Assembly (NCBI RefSeq): GCF_036492245.1
Contig: NZ_AP025287.1
Coordinates: 1-64,000, forward strand
Source: Treponema bryantii
Lineage (GTDB): Bacteria > Spirochaetota > Spirochaetia > Treponematales > Treponemataceae
DNA: 64,000 bases
Direction of reading: 5' to 3'
The position numbers and the translations under genes are program-made. This document shows positions 59,053 to 64,000 of this stretch, one piece after another. Below the pieces are notes generated by a model. It saw nothing but the letters and a program-made list of their open reading frames with translations. It did not search any database and was not told where the DNA came from. Every line of letters begins with the position of its first letter. The stretch's first letter is position 1.

Positions 59053-59853
59053 ATGAAAAAGAAGATTATTTTCGCATGTTTTATATTCCTAACTGTATTT
59101 TGTTCTTTCGCTCAGAATATTGAATTTAAATATTATTCCGATTATTCAAAAGGTTTTTCCGGTTATGCGGCCTCAGCTTATCAGTGCAATCTTAAGGATG
59201 CGAATATAAACGAGGAAGATTTTTTTGATAAGATATCTGAAGTTCTTGATGAAGAAATACCACCTGTTCAGAAACTGACAAAAAAGAATAACTGGCTTTT
59301 CCAAAAATCTCTTAATGAATGGGATTATGAGGTTGGAGAAGTATATCTGGTTTTTTGTATGGAGTCAGAATATTCAAATGAAGCACTCGTATTTTTTGTT
59401 GTTATTGAAGAAAAGAAAGAATTAAGATGGAAAGCTTATAAAGTAAAAGAGGCTGATGTATATAAAATAGAAGAACTGTTTTCCAATGCCGAACCTATAA
59501 CTGCAATACCAACTTCTGAAGAATATGTTTCTGGACAACGTGAAATCTATGACTGGTATACTTCTTTAGGTATTGTCCTTGGGAAAACAAAAGACGGAAA
59601 CACGGTAAGAATTGATGTTGCATTTGCATACCGTAAAGAAGACTCGGCAACTCAAAAAGAGATCAGGGAAAGGACTGTCGAGATAAAAGATTATTTAAGA
59701 CGGTTTATTTCGCAGCATGAAGTAAAAGATTTTAGAAATATTAATAACGAAGATAATTTGGAAAAAGAGATTACAGATGGAATAAACGAACTTATTCTTT
59801 CATCTGGAAGAATAAGGGATGTCGTTTTTCAGCAGAAAGATGTAATTGAATAA
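59053..59853 (+). CDS. Hypothetical secreted protein
   Basis: 266 residues with signal peptide MKKKIIFACFIFLTVFCSFAQ (cleavage expected after AQ, residue 21; a Cys at 17 is not in a clear lipobox). The mature part is Glu/Lys-rich mixed alpha/beta. No family recognised. GGAG lies 6 bases upstream. Located between the toxin-antitoxin pair and topB; probably periplasmic. Confidence 0.7.
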   Translation: MKKKIIFACFIFLTVFCSFAQNIEFKYYSDYSKGFSGYAASAYQCNLKDANINEEDFFDKISEVLDEEIPPVQKLTKKNNWLFQKSLNEWDYEVGEVYLVFCMESEYSNEALVFFVVIEEKKELRWKAYKVKEADVYKIEELFSNAEPITAIPTSEEYVSGQREIYDWYTSLGIVLGKTKDGNTVRIDVAFAYRKEDSATQKEIRERTVEIKDYLRRFISQHEVKDFRNINNEDNLEKEITDGINELILSSGRIRDVVFQQKDVIE

Positions 59854-60156
59854 TGGCTGAAATATTTTCTTTAATCTTATAATTGCAAAAAGAAAAAGAA
59901 AACATTATAAATATTAATCGTTTAAAAAAATTAAGAAAATTCTTTTTTTCAAAAGATAATTCATTTACGGAAAAGGATTGGAAGGATTTTTGCGTAGCAA
60001 AAAAACCGCAGCGTAGCGGAGGTTCGAAGCGATAGCGGAGTCCTGGAAAGCCTGTGTGCGGATTTAATCCGCAATTCCCATAAAACTTTTCTGAAAAATC
60101 TCTTCATGCAGAAAATCTCCAAAACGAATAATATAAAAGTGTCTACCAAGTAGCGG
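59854..60156. other. Gene-free spacer with GC-rich repeat-like segment
   Basis: No gene supported. Bases ~59985-60075 are GC-rich, contain GCGTAGC/GCGTAGCGGAGG words and the small palindrome GCGGATT-AATCCGC (60058-60072). Some words resemble, inverted, the gap at 11.7 kb. Possibly an intergenic repeat. Confidence 0.4.
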
Positions 60157-60185
60157 TTGACGGTTGGGAAAAATTAATATATTAT
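60157..60185 (+). promoter_or_regulatory. topB promoter with very short leader
   Basis: TTGACG (60157-60162), 17 bases, TATTAT (60180-60185). The ATG at 60199 is 13 bases beyond the -10, leaving room for only a few leader bases and no ribosome site. Confidence 0.6.
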
Positions 60186-60198
60186 CGAACCGAAAAAA

Positions 60199-62499
60199 AT
60201 GACCATCCTGACCGAAAAAAAGTCTGTCGCAGAAAATTACATTAAAGCACTAAACCTCACAAAAAAAGAAAACGCATGGTACGTTTCATCTGACGGAAAA
60301 ATTAACTTAACATATGCAGCTGGTCACCTTTACACACTTTTTGACGCTGAAGATTATAACGCTGAAAATAAAAACTGGTATCACAGAAAACTTCCTATAA
60401 AACCTGAAAAATACCTTTATAAACCAATCGCCACAAAAAAAACGACTAGAACTGAATGTGAAAAAGTTTTAAAAAACGCAGTTAAAAATGGCGAGGAAAT
60501 TGTTATTGCAACTGACCCGGACCGTGAAGGAGAAGTTATTGCCCGCCTTATTCTCAGAGCTTGTAAAGCTGATTTTTCAAAAGTGACTCGAATCTGGTGC
60601 TGCGAGGGACTCGACAGGACTCAGATTATTTCGGGCATTAAAAGTAGAAAAATAGACAAGACTTATGATTATCTTGCTCTCCAGGGCGAGTATCAGAAAA
60701 AAGCCGACTGGATGTTCGGAATTAATTTAACGACAGCCTATACTCTTTTAAACAACGATGGTGAAACATATTCTATAGGTCGTGTACAGACTGCGGTTTT
60801 GACAGAAATCTATAATAGACATAAATCCATTCTTTTATTTATGCCTAAAAGATATTATCTGCTGAAGCTTACAATGGAATCGGGCACCGATTCCTTCCTC
60901 ATAAACACTAAAACTCAGAATACTCACTTTGATGATAAGACAGAGTTAGAGAGAATAAAAGCAGAACTTGAAAAAGATAATGAAGTTATAATTTCATCAG
61001 TTGAAAGAGAGCAGAAAAAAGAACTGCCTCCAAAATTGTACGACCTCGCTCAGCTGCAGATAGATGCATATAAAAACTATGACATAGATGTGGACCAATG
61101 TCTTGAAATAGCTCAGACTCTTTATAACGAGAAGGGAAAAATTTCATATCCGAGAACTGACTCTGTAGTTCTCAATGACAGTGATGCTGAGAAAACCCAT
61201 GAGCTTTATAAAAAGATAAAGGATACATATAATTTTGAGTTTACTGAGCCGGAAAGAATTAACGCAGCAAACAAGAGGCTTTTTGATTCAAAGGGAGTTA
61301 CGGGCCACCACGGAATCATTCCGAGTAACACATATGAAAAAGAAGACTCATTGGACTGGAAGATTTATGACCTTGTTGCTCGCCGTTTCCTTATGTCAGG
61401 TATGGGTGAGTATGTTAAGGATGAATATAAGGTTTACTACAGTAAGAAAAATCATTCATATGTTTTCAAAAGCGAAGGTTACCAGACGGTAAGACTTGGA
61501 TGGAAAGAAGCTGAGTTAGGCTTTGAGGATAAATCTGTTCCTCTTAATAAAAATGTCGGGGAAACAGACAGAATTAAATCAATCGAGATTGTAGAAAAGC
61601 TTACAGAGCCTCCAAAATATTATACTCAGGCAACTCTGATCAAGTTCATGAGAAATCCGAACAATTCTGATGAAGAGGGAATAAAGCTTTCTTCAATTGG
61701 AACAGAGGCTACCCAGGCATCGATTATCAAGACTCTTTTTGTAAGGAAGTATATTCATAACGTTGGAAAACATATTGAGATTCTTCCGAAGGGAATAAAA
61801 ATAATCGAGCAGATTATGGACAATTCTGTATTGATGAACAATACCAATGTTGAAACTACTACAAGGTGGGAAAAACTTAATAAGGAGAATCCTTCTTTAT
61901 TCCTGGAGAATGTTGAAAAGCTTACTGAAAAATCGATTTCAAATATGAGGGGAAATATGGAAACTGTAATTGCACAGAGGGAAATCGGAATCTGCCCGGC
62001 CTGCGGCGGAAAGATTATGAAGGGAAAGAACGGTTTTTACTGTTCCGGTTATAAAGAGAAAGGCTGCGAGAACAACATCAATTATCATGTTATGGGGCAC
62101 GATATTGATGAGAACTTTATGAAAGCTTTCCTGGAAAGTAAGAAAACTGATGTTATGAACGGAGTAAAGAAGGATGGTTCACAGGTTCAGTTTTATTTCA
62201 GGATTGATGAAAACGGAAAGTTTACGATTGTATTTGTCGGAAACAATGAAAAAATCTGTGAATGCCCTAAGTGTGGGAAAGGCATCTTTGAAAAAAAGAT
62301 GGTCTATAAATGTGAAAACGCTGACTGCGGCTTTTTCATGTGGAAACAGACTTCGGGAATCAAGTTTGGTCCGGATATGATAAAGACTTTATGTGAAGGG
62401 GGTGAAATAAAGACAGAGCAGACAAAGAAAGATAAAAGCACTGCGAAAGTTACCGTAAGGCTTGATGAAACAAGAGAGAAAATAGAAATAAGTTATTGA
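60199..62499 (+). CDS. topB: DNA topoisomerase III (type IA)
   Basis: 766 residues. The TOPRIM motif DPDRE is at 106-110, SIGRVQTAVL follows near 192, and catalytic Tyr in SYPRTDS is near residue 318. The C-terminal part has two zinc fingers: CPACG...YCSGYKEKGC (about 596-615) and CPKCG...CENADCG (about 690-710). It relaxes or decatenates DNA through single-strand passage; plasmid versions (TraE-like) assist replication or transfer. Near-leaderless start without a ribosome site is unusual. Confidence 0.93.
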   Translation: MTILTEKKSVAENYIKALNLTKKENAWYVSSDGKINLTYAAGHLYTLFDAEDYNAENKNWYHRKLPIKPEKYLYKPIATKKTTRTECEKVLKNAVKNGEEIVIATDPDREGEVIARLILRACKADFSKVTRIWCCEGLDRTQIISGIKSRKIDKTYDYLALQGEYQKKADWMFGINLTTAYTLLNNDGETYSIGRVQTAVLTEIYNRHKSILLFMPKRYYLLKLTMESGTDSFLINTKTQNTHFDDKTELERIKAELEKDNEVIISSVEREQKKELPPKLYDLAQLQIDAYKNYDIDVDQCLEIAQTLYNEKGKISYPRTDSVVLNDSDAEKTHELYKKIKDTYNFEFTEPERINAANKRLFDSKGVTGHHGIIPSNTYEKEDSLDWKIYDLVARRFLMSGMGEYVKDEYKVYYSKKNHSYVFKSEGYQTVRLGWKEAELGFEDKSVPLNKNVGETDRIKSIEIVEKLTEPPKYYTQATLIKFMRNPNNSDEEGIKLSSIGTEATQASIIKTLFVRKYIHNVGKHIEILPKGIKIIEQIMDNSVLMNNTNVETTTRWEKLNKENPSLFLENVEKLTEKSISNMRGNMETVIAQREIGICPACGGKIMKGKNGFYCSGYKEKGCENNINYHVMGHDIDENFMKAFLESKKTDVMNGVKKDGSQVQFYFRIDENGKFTIVFVGNNEKICECPKCGKGIFEKKMVYKCENADCGFFMWKQTSGIKFGPDMIKTLCEGGEIKTEQTKKDKSTAKVTVRLDETREKIEISY

Positions 62500-62527
62500 T
62501 TAAAAAAGTAAAAAGGAAAGGAAAAAA

Positions 62528-62890
62528 ATGGAACACGTGGTACATTTTGAACAGGAGAGAATTAACGTTGAGCTGTACATGGAAAAACTTCTGGATGTAA
62601 AAGAAGAATGCGAGTACGGTTCTGAAAAAAGAAGAAAGCTTATAGGGGATGGAGTAAGGCTTGTTAGAACTCTTATTGCAAAAGTGTACGAGGAAGGAAT
62701 AAAAGACGGTCGTACAAGTGAAAAGGTAGATGTTGTAAGTCTTCTAGCCAGAATGACAAAAAATCTTAATGATCAGATTGTCTTGAATTTTCTGAAGGAA
62801 GACAACGAGGAAGACACTGTAAAGTGTTTTGATGTTCTGCTTGATAATTATGAGAAAGTAAGAAATGACCAGGATAATCAGGTGGCTTAA
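62528..62890 (+). CDS. Hypothetical helical protein
   Basis: 120 residues, acidic and almost fully helical (EERINVELYMEKLLDVKEECEY and a later LLARMTKNLNDQIVLNFL). AAAGGAAAGG precedes the start. It lies 28 bases after topB, probably co-transcribed. No family recognised; it may be a replication accessory. Confidence 0.65.
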   Translation: MEHVVHFEQERINVELYMEKLLDVKEECEYGSEKRRKLIGDGVRLVRTLIAKVYEEGIKDGRTSEKVDVVSLLARMTKNLNDQIVLNFLKEDNEEDTVKCFDVLLDNYEKVRNDQDNQVA

Positions 62891-62897
62891 AAACCAT

Positions 62898-63020
62898 ATG
62901 GCGGACCAGTGTTTTTTAGAGAACATTGATCTTGCCAGAAAGCTTGTAAAGATTGCATTTGTTGTAGTGTTCGTGGGAATCCTTGCATCTTATGTAGTTT
63001 TGAAAAATGTCATTGACTAA
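62898..63020 (+). CDS. Small single-span membrane protein (40-50 residues)
   Basis: From ATG 62898 it has 40 residues, MADQCFLENIDLARKLVKIA then a hydrophobic helix VVVFVGILASYVVL. An in-frame ATG at 62865 would give 51 residues and overlap the upstream gene. AGGTGG lies 12 bases before 62898. The last codons (NVID-stop) contain the TGTCATTGAC promoter box of the second rep gene, so transcription of this gene and rep2 are linked. Confidence 0.55.
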   Translation: MADQCFLENIDLARKLVKIAFVVVFVGILASYVVLKNVID

Positions 63021-63041
63021 TTAAAAAGAAGAAGATAATAT
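63008..63041 (+). promoter_or_regulatory. rep2 promoter with TGTCATTGAC box
   Basis: TGTCATTGACT (63008-63018) contains -35 TTGACT (63013-63018); 17 bases; TAATAT (63036-63041). Upstream TTTTGAAAAA matches the TTTGAAA part of the shared element. Start predicted about 63048. Confidence 0.7.
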
Positions 63042-63045
63042 TAAC

Positions 63046-63075
63046 GTATTGAATACAAATTTATAAACAAAAGGT
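63046..63075 (+). promoter_or_regulatory. rep2 leader, predicted antisense target
   Basis: GTATTGAATACAAATT (63046-63061) and AAACAAAAGG (about 63065-63074) make up nearly all of the rep2 5' leader and its ribosome site. Both blocks are complementary to the predicted RNA encoded at 56030-56113. Confidence 0.5.
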
Positions 63076-63080
63076 AATTT

Positions 63081-64000
63081 ATGAAAAAAGAGTTAGAGAA
63101 AAAGGATAAGTTATCTTTATCTTATCTTCCGAGTGCCTTTATAACGGCAAGTCTTCCTTTAAGGGATATAAAGAGTAATGTCTTTACAAGGAAGTACAAC
63201 AATATATCAATGGTCATAACAGGATCTTCCAAAGTTCCTTACGGTTCTTACGGAAGACTTGTTTTGAGCCTTTTGACTACTCATGCGGTTGTAGACAGAA
63301 AATCAGAAAACGGAACTGTTGAAATCTATTTTGACCGTGAAAAAGATTTTCTGAACGAGCTTCAGGCTCCGGCCTCCAGAGCAGAAAAGTTCCGTGAGCA
63401 GCTGCAGGCGTTTTCTACATCGTCATTTTTATATCAGGCAAAAATAACAAAGGACTTCAATAAAAAAGAAATCTTTGAGGATGTTGAGACAAAAGACAGT
63501 AAACTCAAAGTTTCTTTATATAATTCGGGAAATATACCGTTCATCAAAAATCTTCAGTATATGTCAGTTGAAAACGAGGATGTTAATGCTGACAAGAAAA
63601 GAAGAAATTTTAAGATTATACTCAGTGCCGATTTTGTAAACCTCTGTTCTGAGCATTCTGTTCCGATTAATTATTCAACTTACAGTTCTATTAAGAACGC
63701 TACCGGAAAAGATATGTATGCCTGGTTTGTTTACAGAAACAATTTTCTCAAAGATAACGAGCCCATCTTTATTCCGAAGGAAAAGTTTGTAGAACAGTTC
63801 ATGCCGGTAAAGAACATGGAAAATTATGCAGTAATGCTTAATACAAACTTTCAGTATCTTAAAGAACGTATCAGTGAGATTAAACAGTATTATCCTGAGC
63901 TTAATGTAGTTGTAGCGAAGGAAGGGGCTGGAATCATTTTATTCAAGAGTCCTAATCAGATCACTGAAAGCGATAAGAGATACATACTTATTACGGGCGG
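63081..64000 (+). CDS. repA: RepA-family plasmid replication initiator (Rep2), 3' truncated by window edge
   Basis: At least 306 residues, open to the window end. SYLPSAFITASLPLRDIKSN and VPYGSYGRLVLSLLTTHAVV parallel Rep1 residues 20-75, and KDMYAWFVYRNNF parallels Rep1 KDLYVWLTYRNN. The end 'SDKRYILITG' matches Rep1 'NDKRYVLLTS', so only a few residues are missing. Two related Reps on one molecule suggest either a fused plasmid or duplicated control. AAAGG lies 6 bases before ATG 63081. Confidence 0.85.
   Translation, partial: MKKELEKKDKLSLSYLPSAFITASLPLRDIKSNVFTRKYNNISMVITGSSKVPYGSYGRLVLSLLTTHAVVDRKSENGTVEIYFDREKDFLNELQAPASRAEKFREQLQAFSTSSFLYQAKITKDFNKKEIFEDVETKDSKLKVSLYNSGNIPFIKNLQYMSVENEDVNADKKRRNFKIILSADFVNLCSEHSVPINYSTYSSIKNATGKDMYAWFVYRNNFLKDNEPIFIPKEKFVEQFMPVKNMENYAVMLNTNFQYLKERISEIKQYYPELNVVVAKEGAGIILFKSPNQITESDKRYILITG

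Noticed and set aside
1-64000. tRNA or rRNA genes and complete insertion sequences
   Set aside because: No cloverleaf-like or rRNA-like segments and no transposase motifs were noticed in either strand.

Overview
The window is AT-rich (about one third G+C by eye) and looks like most of a large conjugative plasmid, or a plasmid-like region, from a spirochaete, probably a gut or rumen Treponema. That host call is an inference. It rests on relaxed spirochaetal-type lipoboxes, good Shine-Dalgarno sites, sigma70-type TTGACA/TATAAT promoters and long secreted lipoproteins. No rRNA, tRNA, CRISPR array or complete insertion sequence was seen.

Layout. 1-11.6 kb: surface cargo, comprising a 5'-truncated gene, a 2773-residue lipoprotein of repeated Ig-like modules, another lipoprotein and a secreted YD-repeat protein. 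12-20.6 kb: a membrane protein with a SprT-like metalloprotein, a type III restriction-modification system (mod, res), a CoiA-like nuclease and an unknown gene with a strong palindromic operator. 20.6-26.1 kb: secreted and membrane proteins of unknown role, including a truncated duplicate of a neighbouring gene. 26.1-35.4 kb: a minus-strand run with a nuclease, an ArdC-type antirestriction protein, a RadC/JAB polyvalent protein and three relatives sharing an ArdC-like motif. 35.5-39.5 kb: a PilZ-like pair on the plus strand, then HU, a small HTH protein, ParB, ParA and an XRE-type regulator. 39.6-46.9 kb: mobilisation genes (virB3, virB2, virB11, an interrupted virD4, a MOBP relaxase) and an oriT-like region. 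47-55.6 kb: plasmid leading-region genes (three SSBs, PcfJ, PcfK, ComM and small proteins) separated by hairpins and palindromes. 55.7-64 kb: the replication region, with two related origin cores flanking one RepA, a toxin-antitoxin pair, topoisomerase III and a second RepA that runs off the end.

How it works together. ParAB and HU, the two Reps with their iterons and DnaA boxes, and topoisomerase III would maintain the replicon. The relaxase, VirD4 and VirB proteins would transfer it. The SSBs and ArdC/RadC-type proteins are typical early-expressed recipient-protection factors, while the type III R-M and toxin-antitoxin modules would stabilise it. Only part of a type IV secretion system is here: VirB4, 6, 8, 9 and 10 are not in the window.

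The most unusual content lies between genes. There are twelve copies of a dyad AAAGTTCG-N6-CGAACTTT confined to 35.5-54.2 kb. Six promoters carry TGTCAwTGACA at their -35 box. A hairpin occurs twice with changed but paired outer stems. A hairpin-forming in-frame insert with a stop codon sits inside virD4. A predicted ~85-nt RNA is complementary to the leader of the second rep gene.
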